Shown: positions 42,619 to 53,910, numbered from the stretch's first letter. The stretch: 64,000 bases of DNA from Planctomycetota bacterium (GCA_020638695.1 JACKIB010000016.1:51218-115217); one strand, 5' to 3'. Translations and numbers: made by a program. Notes: a model not told the origin generated them from the sequence alone.

Positions 42619-43896
42619 CTACAGGTTGTGCAGCCGAATCGCCCGCGTCGGGCAACTCCGCTCGCACGCCATGTCACGGGTGCACTCGTAGTTGTGCAGC
42701 TTGCGCACCACCGACCCGAGCTTCACCTCGGCAAAACCGTTGGTGGCACAAGTGACCGCGCAGATCCCGCAGTGGATGCACGCCCCCGGGTCGACGTCGA
42801 GCTGCACGTAGTCGCGCGGACGGCGGATCGTTCGGTCCACCTCGACCACCGTGTCCGGGTCGCACAGGTAGCGGGTGAGGCTGTGCGTGGTCAGCATCTC
42901 CAGCGCTTCCCGTTCGCCCAACCGGATCAACTCGCTGACGTCCGGCGAATCGAGTACTCCGATGTGGCCGACCTTGGGGCGCATCAAGACCACCTTGTCG
43001 TCGGCGTAGCGGTGCAGGTTGTGTTCGTTCAGCGCCACGCCCATCAGGTCGTAGGTCTGGAACAGGATGTGCGGCAAGGTGGCGCGGTACGGCGTCGCCG
43101 CGTGGTGGTCCTTGATCGACAGGTCGGACGCCAGGATCAGGTCGCCGCCCCGCGCGTGGGCGAGCTTGAGGCTGAGGCACTCGGCCATGCCGCCGTCGAC
43201 GAAGAAGTCGCCGTCGATCTCGAGCGGCTCGAACACGCCGGGCAGGGTACTGCTGGCGTAGATCGCGTCCGCCACCGCGGTCTTCGGCGCGTCGGGCAGG
43301 CCGAAGTACTGCATCACGCCGGAGGTCAGCGACAGGGCGTTGCAGAAGAACGGCTTCTCCAGTTCGGCGAAGCTCTGCTGGGGCATGAAGCGGGCCAACG
43401 CGTCGCGGAACGCGCTGCCCTTGTAGACCGACGCATGCCGGTAGCCCTTCACCAGGAACTTCAGCAGGTTGAGCTTGAAGTAGTCCTTGACGGAGAACTC
43501 CTCGGCGACTTCCTCGATGCCGAACGAGTCGAGGCCACCGGCGTACAGCCCACCGATCACCGCCCCCATGCTGGTGCCGACCACTTCGTCGACCCGCAGA
43601 CCCAGTCGCTCGATGGCACGGATCACACCGATGTGGCTCCAGCCGCGCATGCCACCACCACCGAGCACCAACACGACCTTGCGCGGGCCGGGGACCACGC
43701 CGTCGCCGCCGAGCGTACGCGGCTGCGGCACGCGGGCCGTATTCGGATCGGTGCCGTTCGGCGCCGGGGTACCGTTTCGCGGCGGTTGGAGGTCGGCCGC
43801 GGGCTCGTCACGGGCGCGCGCCACCGCGTCGGCACTGCGGCGCTCTGCGGTGTGCAGCGCGGTTTCGAGTGGGTCGGTTTGACTCGGGGTGGGCAC
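42619..43896 (-). CDS. Patatin-like phospholipase fused to a C-terminal ferredoxin domain
   Basis: 425 aa. After ~70 disordered residues comes a patatin domain: oxyanion loop VLGGGGMRGWSHIG, nucleophile Ser109 in VGTSMGAVIGG (GxSxG), and the catalytic Asp in FFVDGGMAE (DGG). The domain is complete, so it should be an active lipid acyl hydrolase. From ~residue 365 a two-cluster ferredoxin-like domain follows: ACIHCGICAVTCATNGF and YECTRDMACERSCPTRAI. Patatin domains are usually alone or joined to cyclic-nucleotide or membrane domains; a bacterial ferredoxin module is unusual. It is divergent from the acyl-CoA ligase/thiolase/FadJ operon (140 bases), which fits a role in releasing or sensing fatty acids. 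No signal peptide, so probably cytoplasmic. Confidence 0.85.
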   Translation of the reverse strand: MPTPSQTDPLETALHTAERRSADAVARARDEPAADLQPPRNGTPAPNGTDPNTARVPQPRTLGGDGVVPGPRKVVLVLGGGGMRGWSHIGVIRAIERLGLRVDEVVGTSMGAVIGGLYAGGLDSFGIEEVAEEFSVKDYFKLNLLKFLVKGYRHASVYKGSAFRDALARFMPQQSFAELEKPFFCNALSLTSGVMQYFGLPDAPKTAVADAIYASSTLPGVFEPLEIDGDFFVDGGMAECLSLKLAHARGGDLILASDLSIKDHHAATPYRATLPHILFQTYDLMGVALNEHNLHRYADDKVVLMRPKVGHIGVLDSPDVSELIRLGEREALEMLTTHSLTRYLCDPDTVVEVDRTIRRPRDYVQLDVDPGACIHCGICAVTCATNGFAEVKLGSVVRKLHNYECTRDMACERSCPTRAIRLHNL

Positions 43897-44036
43897 GCGG
43901 CTCGTCTACGAAATGCACAGTCGGCCGAAGGCAAGATCTTCGGCCACCGTGTCGATAGATCGGATCGCGGCTCAGGTAGCCTGAAACCGTGTGGGGATTG
44001 TGAGCTAGAAGGGGTTGTCGGGGGCATTTCCGACCT

Positions 44037-45524
44037 ATGGCAGATTGGCACGAGGTAGAGCGCTGGTCACGCGACCGGATGCGCGCCTTTCAAGACGCGC
44101 AGCTGGCCCGCTATGTCGCGGAGTACCTCTATCCGTTCAGTCCGTACTACCGGGGCCTGTTCGATCGCGTCGGCGTGCGCCCCGAGCAGGTGCGCGGCAT
44201 CGACGACCTGCGGCGGCTGCCGGTCACCCGCAAGAGCGATCTGCTGCCCACCGACGACGACCCGCAGCGGTTCCGCCAGTTCGTGCTGCAGCCGAGCAAG
44301 GAGACGATCCGCAGCGCGTGGCCGCTGGGGCGCAAGCTGCCGCTGCTGTGGCAGTCGCTGACCAAGGGGCGGCCGTTCGTCGAGGAGCGCCTGCGCAAGG
44401 AGTTCTACCCCTGCTTCATGACGTTCACGACCGGCCGCTCGGCGGAGCCGGTGCCGTTCTTCTACTCGTCGCATGACCTCGACCGCCTGCGGGTCACCGG
44501 CAAGCGACTGATCGAGGTGCTCGGACTCGACTCGGAGACGCGGGTCGCCAACGTGTTCCCGTACGCCCCGCACTTGGCGTTCTGGCAGGTGGTGAGCGCC
44601 GGCTTCGAAGCGGGGATGATGGTGCTGAGCACCGGGGGCGGCAAGGTGATGGGCAGTTCGGGGGACCTGCGGGCGATCGGCCGCACCCGCGCCCAGGCAT
44701 TGCTCGGCGTGCCCGGCTACGTCTACCACCTGCTGCGCAAGGGCGTCGCCCAGGGCGCCGACATGTCGTCGGTGCGCACCGTGGTGTTGGGCGCCGAGCG
44801 CGTGCCGCCGGGCATGAAGGAGAAGATCCGCGCGCTGCTCTCGCAGATGGGTGCGCGCGACGTGAAGGTGTTCGGCACCTACGGATTCACCGAGGCACGG
44901 ATGGCGTTCGCCGAGTGCCCGACGCCGGACAGCGGCGAGTACTCCGGCTACCACCTGTATCCGGACCTGGCACTGTTCGAGGTCTGCGATCCGAAGACCG
45001 GCGAAGCGATGCCGGAGGGCGAGGACGGCGAACTGGTGTTCACCCCGCTCTCGGGTCGCGGCAGCACGGTGTTCCGCTACGGCACCGGCGATCTGGTGCG
45101 CGGCGGGATCCAGTACGGGGCCTGCCCACACTGCGGCCGGACAACTCCGCGCATCAGCAGCAACCTGACCCGCGAGAGCAGCCTCAAGGACCTGCAACTG
45201 TTGAAGGTCAAGGGCACGCTGGTGAACCTGGAGGACTGCGCGGTGATCCTCGCCGGAATGGCCGAGATCGAGGAGTGGCAGGTCGAGCTGGTGAAGAAGG
45301 ACGACGATCCACTGGAGGTCGACGAAGTGGTGATCCACGTCGCCCTGCGCGCCGGCGCCGAGGAAGAGGCCACCGCGACCAAACTGCGGAACGCGTTCCG
45401 CAGCAGCATCGAGATCTCGCCCAACCGGATCGAGTTCCGCACCCTCGAGGGCATGTTGCGCAAGATCGGGATGGAGACCGAGATCAAGGAGAAGCGGTTC
45501 CTGGATTCGCGACCGGTCCGCTGA
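44037..45524 (+). CDS. PaaK-family AMP-dependent acyl/aryl-CoA ligase
   Basis: 495 aa, adenylate-forming ligase of the phenylacetate-CoA ligase type. Typical early block: YLYPFSPYYRGLFDRVGVRPEQVRGIDDLRRLPVTRKSDLL. The P-loop equivalent TFTTGRSAEPVPFFYS is followed by FWQVVSAGFEAGMMVLSTGG, VFGTYGFTEARMAFAECP (A5-like motif with the adenylate-binding Tyr/Phe) and DGELVFTPLSGRGSTVFRYGTGDL (A7/A8). A C-x-x-C pair in GACPHCGRTTPRI is common in PaaK relatives. It would activate a carboxylate with ATP and CoA. Being 17 bases upstream of a thiolase and a FadJ-like gene, it more likely activates a fatty or aryl-alkanoic acid for beta-oxidation than phenylacetate itself. Confidence 0.8.
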   Translation: MADWHEVERWSRDRMRAFQDAQLARYVAEYLYPFSPYYRGLFDRVGVRPEQVRGIDDLRRLPVTRKSDLLPTDDDPQRFRQFVLQPSKETIRSAWPLGRKLPLLWQSLTKGRPFVEERLRKEFYPCFMTFTTGRSAEPVPFFYSSHDLDRLRVTGKRLIEVLGLDSETRVANVFPYAPHLAFWQVVSAGFEAGMMVLSTGGGKVMGSSGDLRAIGRTRAQALLGVPGYVYHLLRKGVAQGADMSSVRTVVLGAERVPPGMKEKIRALLSQMGARDVKVFGTYGFTEARMAFAECPTPDSGEYSGYHLYPDLALFEVCDPKTGEAMPEGEDGELVFTPLSGRGSTVFRYGTGDLVRGGIQYGACPHCGRTTPRISSNLTRESSLKDLQLLKVKGTLVNLEDCAVILAGMAEIEEWQVELVKKDDDPLEVDEVVIHVALRAGAEEEATATKLRNAFRSSIEISPNRIEFRTLEGMLRKIGMETEIKEKRFLDSRPVR

Positions 45525-45541
45525 GCAGGGAAGGAGACACC

Positions 45542-46851
45542 ATGGCAGGGAAGACACAACGCAGCGCCGACCGCGAACTGGTCCTGGTCGACGGCTGCCG
45601 CACACCGTTCTGCAAGGCCGGGACCGAACTGCGGGCGACCAGCGCCGCGGACCTCGCCACGCACGTGTTCCGCGAGGTGCTCGATCGCACGGGGATCGAC
45701 CCGGCGACGATCGACGAAGTGATCCTCGGCTGCGCCGGACCCGCTTCGGACGAGGCCAACGTGGCGCGGGTCGCGGCACTGCGCGCCGGGATCCCGCAAC
45801 GCGTTCCCGCGGTCACCGTGATGCGCAACTGCGCGTCCGGGATGGAGGCACTGTTCACCGCCCAGGCACGCTTGCGCGCCGGCGAGGGCGAAGTGTTCCT
45901 GGTCGGCGGCGCGGAGTCGATGTCCGGCTTCCCGTTGCTGATGAACGACGAGATGGTGCGCTTCTTCACCCGGCTCGGGAAGGCGCGCAGCGCGGTGGCC
46001 AAAGTGAAGACCCTGGCGAGCTTCCGGCCGCGCTTCCTGAAGCCCCGCATCGCGGTGGTCGAAGGGCTGACCGACAGCGTCACCGGGCTCAGCATGGGAC
46101 AGACCGCCGAGAATCTGGCCCGCGAGTTCGAGATCAGCCGGCAGGAACAGGACCGCTTCGCCATGGAAAGCCACCGGCGTGCCGAGGCCGCACTCGAGCA
46201 AGGGCGATTCGGTCGTGAGATCGCGCCGCTCACGCCGGCGCCCCGCCACGACTCCTGGGTGGAACAGGACAACGGGGTGCGCCGCGGGCAGTCGCTCGAA
46301 GCCCTGGCCAAACTGAAGCCGGTGTTCGACCGTCACGAAGGTGACGTCACGGTGGGCAACGCCTGCCAGATCACCGACGGAGCGGTAGCGATGCTGTTGA
46401 TGTCGCGCGAGCGCGCCGACCAGCTGCACCTGGAGCCGCTGGCGCGGGTGATCGCGCAGAGCCGCGCCGGCCTCGACCCGCGCGTCATGGGTCTCGGTCC
46501 GGTGCACGCCGCCAAGCCTGCGTTGGACGCGGCCGGGCTCGAGCTCGCGGACATCGACCTGTTCGAGATCAACGAAGCGTTCGCCGCCCAGGTGTTGGCC
46601 TGCCAGCGCGCATTCCAGAGCGACGAGTACTGCCGTGAGCACCTCGGCACCGCCGGCGCGCTCGGCGAGGTGCCGAGCGACAAGCTCAACCTCAACGGCG
46701 GCGCCATCGCGCTCGGCCACCCGATCGCCGCGACCGGGGCCCGACTGGTCCTGACCCTGGCCCACGAGCTCCGCACCCGGCGCAAGCGCTACGGGATGGC
46801 GACGCTGTGCGTCGGCGGCGGGCAGGGCCAAGCCGTGGTGCTGGAGGTAGC

Positions 46852-46855
<4 letters not shown>
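45542..46855 (+). CDS. fadI: Acetyl-CoA C-acyltransferase (thiolase)
   Basis: 437 aa. The ATG at 45542 has a good ribosome site GGAAGGAG eight bases before it. Thiolase signatures: VDGCRTPFCKAGTEL at the N-terminus, acyl-accepting Cys97 in VTVMRNCASGMEAL, LFEINEAFAAQVL, NGGAIALGHPIAATGARLVLTL (catalytic His) and TLCVGGGQGQAVVLE with the second catalytic Cys. It has the FadI-like longer form with a loop containing MGQTAENLAREFEISRQEQDRFA. It cleaves 3-ketoacyl-CoA to acetyl-CoA and a shortened acyl-CoA. The stop overlaps the next start (ATGA at 46852), the usual arrangement with FadJ. Confidence 0.93.
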
Positions 46856-48990
<2,135 letters not shown>

Positions 48991-49106
48991 GAAAGCCGAG
49001 CCTGCGCCAGCCGCGCGTGCGTATTCGGGGAACTCGCGGCCGCATTGCGGTCCTGAGAACTTCTGAAGTGTTTTCGCAAGAAACACTTACACGCTGTTAC
49101 TGGGGG

Positions 49107-49112
49107 TATACT
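49107..49112 (+). promoter_or_regulatory. Possible -10 element
   Basis: TATACT, one mismatch from the sigma-70 consensus, in a locally AT-richer stretch that is rare in this window. No convincing -35 lies 16-18 bases upstream. It is 135 bases before the TTG start at 49248. Confidence 0.3.
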
Positions 49113-49247
49113 CCGACCTAGGGACTTTGCGAAAACCTAGCCGGCAGGATTTCCCGTCAGCCGATAATCACCGGGTGATCTCGAGCCGGAGACCGAGCGT
49201 TCGGTCATGGGCTTCGCCGATCTCTGACTCCGAACCATGGAGATTCC

Positions 49248-50261
49248 TTGAAGGTCTTCGCAGGCTTGACCCTGATGCTCGCCGCCGCGTGCACGGCACC
49301 ACCGGCGCTGCAATCGGGTCCCGCCTGCAGCTCGATCTTCCCCCCGAGCCACTCCGGGTCGCTGCGCGTCGGGGTGGAGTACCTCCCTCTCGGTGAAGGT
49401 TGCGCCGCACTCGTTGGGCAAGCCACGGGAAGCGAAACCGACCCTGCGTGCGGCACACCGGCCCTGCCGACGCCTTCCCAGGCGGGACTGGTCGTCAGCT
49501 CCCTGCGGCCGGACACCCCCCCACCGCGCTACGAGCCGCTCGGCCGCGCCTCCGAACTCCAGGTCCGCTGGGAGCTGGGCAAGGAGGCGATCCGAGCCAC
49601 CCGCGATCCGTACGAGCGGGTGACCCTGCGGTTCCTGGCCGAGCTGGTCGGGGACGACCGCAAGCGCGTCCAACGCACGCTCGGCGCCCCGCTGCTCAAT
49701 CCGCTGCTGCGGCCCGATTCTCACGCCATGTCCAACTACCTGGACGAACGCGACGACGCGGATCAACAGCGGCTGCTCACCGAGCACGGCCGCCGGATGA
49801 TCCGCCGGCCGATGCGCAACGCGGTGCGCGAGCTGCCGCTGGTGCACGACGTCGAGACGGCGGTCCGCGAGTTCAAGGAGCACAACGTGGACGAGCCCCA
49901 ACGGCGCAGCAGCCACTTCGGCCGGATCTCGCTGCGCGCCCGCCTGAGCAGCGATCCGCTGGAAGTGGCGTGGATCCTCGGCGGGGCGCGGATCGGCACC
50001 AGCATGAACTACCTGCGGACCTCGTACACCGCATACCTGACGTCCAACCTGTCACTCCGGCTGCGCGGCCGCTACGACTACCGGGACTCCGAATGGCGGT
50101 TGTTCGGCAGCGCGGTCTACGAGCACAGCGAGACCACCAGCGTGCACGCGCTGCTCGGCAACCACATCGACATCCTCTCCGGACCGACGAGCTACCCAGG
50201 TGGACCTCAGAGCGAAGAACCCGGCCAGGGTGTGCTGGTGTACGTCGAGCACCACTTCTGA
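49248..50261 (+). CDS. Lipoprotein, possible outer-membrane-associated beta protein
   Basis: 337 aa, starting at a TTG at 49248 supported by a GGAG site at the right distance (49240-49243) and by the signal sequence MKVFAGLTLMLAAACTAPP, whose AAAC is a lipobox. The body begins with LRVGVEYLPLGEG, has a helical middle (ELQVRWELGKEAIRATRDPYERVTLRFLAELVG, RMIRRPMRNAVRELPLVHDVETAVREFKE) and ends with alternating strands SSHFGRISLRARLSSDPLEVAWILGGARIG, YTAYLTSNLSLRLRGRYDYRDSEWRLFG and GQGVLVYVEHHF, whose terminal Phe is typical of outer-membrane beta-barrels. No known family is recognised; a small outer-membrane or surface component is inferred. Confidence 0.7.
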   Translation: MKVFAGLTLMLAAACTAPPALQSGPACSSIFPPSHSGSLRVGVEYLPLGEGCAALVGQATGSETDPACGTPALPTPSQAGLVVSSLRPDTPPPRYEPLGRASELQVRWELGKEAIRATRDPYERVTLRFLAELVGDDRKRVQRTLGAPLLNPLLRPDSHAMSNYLDERDDADQQRLLTEHGRRMIRRPMRNAVRELPLVHDVETAVREFKEHNVDEPQRRSSHFGRISLRARLSSDPLEVAWILGGARIGTSMNYLRTSYTAYLTSNLSLRLRGRYDYRDSEWRLFGSAVYEHSETTSVHALLGNHIDILSGPTSYPGGPQSEEPGQGVLVYVEHHF

Positions 50262-50286
50262 GCCGCACCGCTCGCGGGTCGCTTGG

Positions 50287-50428
50287 CTCGTGGGGTGTCG
50301 CCGATGGCCCGCTCGCAACGTCGCGGCTGTCCAGGTCGTCCTCCGACGAGCCGCGCCGTCGCAGCTCCTTGCGCGCGAACCACATGACTCGCCGACTCAT
50401 GCGACGAGCTTCCGCGACGACCGACTCG
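50287..50428. repeat. Repeat A, degenerate copy with deletion
   Basis: CTCGTGGGGTGTCG at the left, then GGCCCGCTCGCAACGTCGCGG, GTCGCAGCTCCTTGCG and AACCACATGACTCG, ending near CCGACTCG. It follows repeat A in order but lacks ~25 bases after the left terminus and has many substitutions. Confidence 0.6.
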
Positions 50429-50517
50429 GTCGGTTCGGGGAAGGCCCGGGTCGATGGACTCGAGCTCCCGCGAACCGAGCCGCTCGTCCAAGCACGCCGC
50501 GATCACGCGCCAGCGGG

Positions 50518-51516
50518 GTGAGGCAGGCGCTGCCGCGAACCCCGCGGACGGGCTCGGTGCGGCGATCGCCGGCCGCGCTGCTGTTCGCCGCGTTGTCGCT
50601 GGTCGGCTGCAGCACCTACCAGGCTCCAGCCCACCCGCGCCCGGCGTTGCCGCTGCCGGCCGAGTTCGCGGAACGCTACCGCCTTCCGGAGCCACCCCGC
50701 GAGGACTACCTCGTGCCGCTGGACCCGGCGCGCCGGCTGTGGCGCGGCCGGCTCACCTGCGGCACGGAGCACCCGGAGTTCCACCTGCTCCTCCCCCCCG
50801 GGGAACCGCGGCCATTCCTCCTGTGCATGCCCATCCTCGCCGGCGGCGGCGACCTGATGCACTGGGTGGCCCAGTTCATGGCGGGCCGCGGCTACGCCGT
50901 GGCATGGAGCGCGCGGGTCGAGTCGGCGATGCACCCCGACCACGACACCCGAGCGGTGGAGCGGTTGCTTCGCCGCAGCGTGGTGCACAACCGGGCGATC
51001 CTCGCGTGGGCGCGGACCCAGCCGTTCTGCCGCGCCGATCAGCAGGCCGTGCTGGGGATCTCCACCGGTGGGATCCTCGCCGGCACCATGATGGCGGTCG
51101 AACCGCAGCTGTGTGGTGGGGTGCTGATCCTCGCCGGCGGGGACCTGCCGGACCTCCTGGAGCACACTGCCGAGGGGCGGATCGCGCGTTGGCGGGCCCA
51201 CCGCCGAGCCGTCGACGACCTGACGGACGCACAGATCGGCGCCAGGCTGCGGGTCGACCTGACCAGCGACCCGGCCCGGTTGGCACCCTACATCCCCACC
51301 CGGCGAACCCTGCTGGTCTCTGCCGCCTGGGACGACGTCGTGCCGCGGCGCAACCAGGACATCCTGTGGGAGGCGCTCGGTCGACCGCAGCGACTGCAGC
51401 TGCTGGCGCTCGGCCACTACACCGCCGCCATCGACGTGATCCTGCCGACGCAGGTGATCCTGCGGCACGCCGACGCCTTCCTGCGCGAGCGGCTCCGCCG
51501 CGCAGCGACCGAGTGA
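50518..51516 (+). CDS. Alpha/beta-hydrolase lipoprotein
   Basis: 332 aa from the GTG at 50518; the start is set by the signal and lipobox AALLFAALSLVGCSTYQ (LVGC). The hydrolase core shows PFLLCMPILAGGGDLMHWVAQFMAGRGYAVAWSARVE, nucleophile Ser in QAVLGISTGGILAGTMM (GxSxG), VLILAGGDLPDLLEHT, the acidic-residue strand TRRTLLVSAAWDDVVPRRNQDILWEALG and catalytic His in LLALGHYTAAIDV. The triad is complete. It resembles dienelactone-hydrolase or peptidase-S9-like exported hydrolases; the substrate is unknown. It probably sits on the periplasmic face or outer membrane. Confidence 0.8.
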   Translation: MRQALPRTPRTGSVRRSPAALLFAALSLVGCSTYQAPAHPRPALPLPAEFAERYRLPEPPREDYLVPLDPARRLWRGRLTCGTEHPEFHLLLPPGEPRPFLLCMPILAGGGDLMHWVAQFMAGRGYAVAWSARVESAMHPDHDTRAVERLLRRSVVHNRAILAWARTQPFCRADQQAVLGISTGGILAGTMMAVEPQLCGGVLILAGGDLPDLLEHTAEGRIARWRAHRRAVDDLTDAQIGARLRVDLTSDPARLAPYIPTRRTLLVSAAWDDVVPRRNQDILWEALGRPQRLQLLALGHYTAAIDVILPTQVILRHADAFLRERLRRAATE

Positions 51517-51603
51517 GGGTGTGCGGATTCCGCGCCGGGGGTTGCATCCACCCCGGGCACGAGGTGTCATTTTTGGCCCGATCCACCCGCCAAGCCGCAA
51601 ACC

Positions 51604-52629
51604 ATGAATCCCCTCCGCTTCGCCATCCTGGCTCTCGTCCTCACCGGGACCGCGATCGCCCAGGTCACACCACCCCCGCCTCCCCCGAAGTCCGATGACC
51701 CGCCCGCGGGCGAGATCCGCCCGAAGGTGATCGAGGTCAAGACGACGCAGGAGAAGGGCAAGCCCGAAACCAAGAAGCAGGAGAAGACCCCGGCACCGGA
51801 GGCGGTGCCACAGGTCGACCCGATCGTGCAGCTGAAGAACTCGCTGCAGGTCGCCAAGCGCGAATGCGACTACCTCGGTCGCGTGCAGAAGGAAGGCGGC
51901 CTGCTGGCTCGCTTCCAGCGCAACCGCGCCGCGGTGCGCGAAATGCAGCAGCGGGTCAACCCGGCGCCGCTGGGCCCCGCGATGCCGTCCCGCAAGTCCG
52001 CACGGCTGCTCGGCGACGCCGAGAAGGCCCGGCTCGGCGACAAGGTCGTGTTCACCGTCGCCGGCGTACCGGTGACGCAGGAGGAGCTCGACGCCATGGT
52101 CAGCTACCTCGGCAGCTACCCGCGCAAGGACAACACCACCGACGTCAAGACCCACGCGATCCTCGCTCTGGTCAAGGCCAAGGCGGGCGAGGGGCTGCAC
52201 CCCAAGGAAGCCAACGCGGCGCGCGCGGCGCTCACGCAAGCGCACAAGAAGCTCGAGGGCGGCGAATCGTTCGGCGATCTGGCCAAGGCGATCTCCGACG
52301 ACAAGGCGTCGGCCGCGAACGGCGGCGCGCTCGACTGGATGGTGCGCGGCACCGCGGACGAGTGCTACGCGCGCCATGCCTTCGCCCTCAAGCCGGGTCA
52401 GGTGTCGCCGGTGTTCTGCAATGTCGAGGGTTTCCACATCGTCCGCGTGTTGGGGACAAAGCGTGGAGAGACTGCGGACTTGGACCGCGTGCGCACCAGC
52501 CACATCGTGAAGCGATTCACCGATGCGCGCGGTCTGGCGCAACTGCAACAGAAGATCGCGAGCGGCAGCATCGACCTCGCGTTCCGCACCGACGAACTTC
52601 GCAAGCTGGCTCCCGCGCAGTTCCGCTAG
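51604..52629 (+). CDS. Exported PpiC-type peptidylprolyl isomerase (parvulin)
   Basis: 341 aa. Signal peptide MNPLRFAILALVLTGTAIAQ, then a Pro/Lys/Glu-rich linker. A SurA-like N-terminal helical part (KVVFTVAGVPVTQEELDAMVSYLG) precedes the parvulin-like domain: KTHAILALVKAKAGEG, QAHKKLEGGESFGDLAKAISDDKASAANGGALDWMVRGTADECYARHAFALKPGQVSPVFCNVEGFHIVRVLG, and a C-terminal SHIVKRFTD block. It would act as a periplasmic folding catalyst and chaperone. The stop codon TAG lies inside the CTAG boundary of repeat D (52626-52629), so the element abuts the gene end exactly. Confidence 0.85.
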   Translation: MNPLRFAILALVLTGTAIAQVTPPPPPPKSDDPPAGEIRPKVIEVKTTQEKGKPETKKQEKTPAPEAVPQVDPIVQLKNSLQVAKRECDYLGRVQKEGGLLARFQRNRAAVREMQQRVNPAPLGPAMPSRKSARLLGDAEKARLGDKVVFTVAGVPVTQEELDAMVSYLGSYPRKDNTTDVKTHAILALVKAKAGEGLHPKEANAARAALTQAHKKLEGGESFGDLAKAISDDKASAANGGALDWMVRGTADECYARHAFALKPGQVSPVFCNVEGFHIVRVLGTKRGETADLDRVRTSHIVKRFTDARGLAQLQQKIASGSIDLAFRTDELRKLAPAQFR

Positions 52630-52763
52630 GAGCCTGTTGGGTATTGCGTAGCCAAATCGCTCTAACACCACATTCGACCTCGGGACTCCGGACTGTCGAG
52701 GTCGAATCTGGGTTCGAAACCCGCCGTTGCGAATAGATTTCGCTATTCGCAACAGCCTCCTAG
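52626..52763. repeat. Repeat D, 138-bp palindromic element
   Basis: Bounded by CTAG on both sides. The left end CTAGGAGCCTGTTGGGTATTG and the right end GCGAATAG...CAACAGCCTCCTAG form imperfect terminal inverted repeats, with an inner perfect hairpin ATTCGACCTCG (52673-52683) / CGAGGTCGAAT (52698-52708). Only one copy is in the window. Its left CTAG carries the stop of the PpiC gene and its right CTAG is shared with repeat B. Confidence 0.7.
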
Positions 52764-53107
52764 CCCGGACTATTGCATGAGCAGCGTCGCGAGATCGTGC
52801 AAGGTTGTTGCTGGCAAGGAGAACGGCAGGTTCTGCCCGGAGGCGGGGTGCCTCCCCGTCGAGGAGCAGGTTCTGACGTTCGACGAAGCTGGTGGGGTGT
52901 GTCCGAAGTTGGTCACATAAGTCGCCGGCCCTACGGCCCGCTCGCGGCGTCGCAGCTCCTCAGCTTGTCCACCAACAAGCCGTGTCGTCGCAGCTCCTTG
53001 CGAGCGAACCGCATGACTCGACGACTTATGCAACGAACTTCGGACACACCCCACTAGCAGCGCACTTGCGCGATCGCAGCAGCTCGGTCACGGGTAGTCC
53101 GGGCTAG
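52760..53107. repeat. Repeat B copy interrupted by repeat A
   Basis: Left end CTAGCCCGGACTATTGCATG and right end GTAGTCCGGGCTAG, both with CTAG. Removing 52889-53057 restores the order GACGTTCGACGAAGC to CAGCG and CTTGCGCGATCGCAGC found uninterrupted at 15531 and, reversed, at 20584. This shows a later insertion of repeat A inside repeat B. Confidence 0.85.
52889..53057. repeat. Repeat A copy 2, nested in repeat B
   Basis: 169 bp including CTGG at the left and CTAG at the right. As far as I can read it, it is identical to the copy at 60622-60790 except for the left target tetramer. The uninterrupted repeat B has CCAGCAG at this place, so the target was a C-T/C-A-G-like site. Confidence 0.85.
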
Positions 53108-53244
53108 TCTCCGCGGCTCGGCGACACTGCGAACCGACGCGCCGCGTCGTTGCGAGTTGCTTCGTGCGCGGCGTGTTCCTACGCTGCGCGGCCCGCACCC
53201 GCGGCTCGGGTGCGTCGCCACGACAGCAACCGGGAGGGTGCGCC

Positions 53245-53910
53245 ATGTTTCGTCGGAGCGGCAGCGTCGCTTGTTATCACGTTGAGGACTCGCTCCCCGC
53301 CGCGCTCGGCGAGGAGTTCTGCGAGGCGCTGCGGCAGCAGCGGTTTCGCACCATCGAGGATGCGGCGTCCGAGCAGACGTCGATCGGCTGGGTGACGTCG
53401 GCCGATCCGTCCGGCAACACGTTCGAGCGCGAGCACATGGATGCCGACCAAGCGGTTTGGCTGCGCCTGCGCATCGACAAGAAGTCCGCGCCGACCAAGT
53501 GGCTGCAGATCCACCGCATCGCCGCCGAGGCGTCCGAGGGCCGCAAGCTGACCGCGCGCGAGCGACGTGAGCTCAAGGAGGACCTGCTCAGCAAGCTGCT
53601 GCCTCGGGTGCTGCCGAGCGTTGCGCTGATCGACGCGCTCTACTTCCCCAAGCGCCAGCTGGTGATGCTGTTCGGCACTTCCAATTCGGTCCGCGAGGCC
53701 TTCCTGTCGCTGTTCTACAAGACCTTCGGCGCCCGGCTGTCGGCCGCCGACCCGCACCGACTGGCGCTGGCGACCGGCCTCGATCGCCAGCGAATCGACG
53801 CACTGCGCGAGATCACGCCGGTGCGCTGGCCCGACGCCCAACGCGGCGCGTCCGGCCAACCAGCCCCGTCCGGGCAAACCGCGCCGCGGACCCAGGAGGT
53901 GGGCGCGTGA
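53245..53910 (+). CDS. RdgC-like recombination-associated protein
   Basis: 221 aa from the ATG at 53245, supported by GGGAGG ten bases upstream. Layout of RdgC-related proteins: RSGSVACYHVEDSLP strand at the start, IGWVTSADPSGNTFEREHM, WLRLRIDKKSAPTKWLQIHRIA, the basic helix GRKLTARERRELKEDLLSKLLPRVLPS, then ALIDALYFPKRQLVMLFGTSNSVREAFLSLFYKTFGARL. RdgC forms a ring on double-stranded DNA and limits RecA. The protein is shorter than E. coli RdgC (303 aa) because the C-terminal part is reduced to a Gln/Pro-rich tail. It overlaps the following gene by 4 bases (GTGA), a coupling I recall for this short RdgC type in other phyla. The exact function is inferred. Confidence 0.65.
   Translation: MFRRSGSVACYHVEDSLPAALGEEFCEALRQQRFRTIEDAASEQTSIGWVTSADPSGNTFEREHMDADQAVWLRLRIDKKSAPTKWLQIHRIAAEASEGRKLTARERRELKEDLLSKLLPRVLPSVALIDALYFPKRQLVMLFGTSNSVREAFLSLFYKTFGARLSAADPHRLALATGLDRQRIDALREITPVRWPDAQRGASGQPAPSGQTAPRTQEVGA

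Noticed and set aside
52892..53107. A short open frame (MGCVRSWSHKSPAL...) repeated at each repeat A copy
   Set aside because: It is open on both strands inside the palindromic element, has no ribosome site or conserved composition, and ends differently in each copy. Treated as non-coding mini-element.
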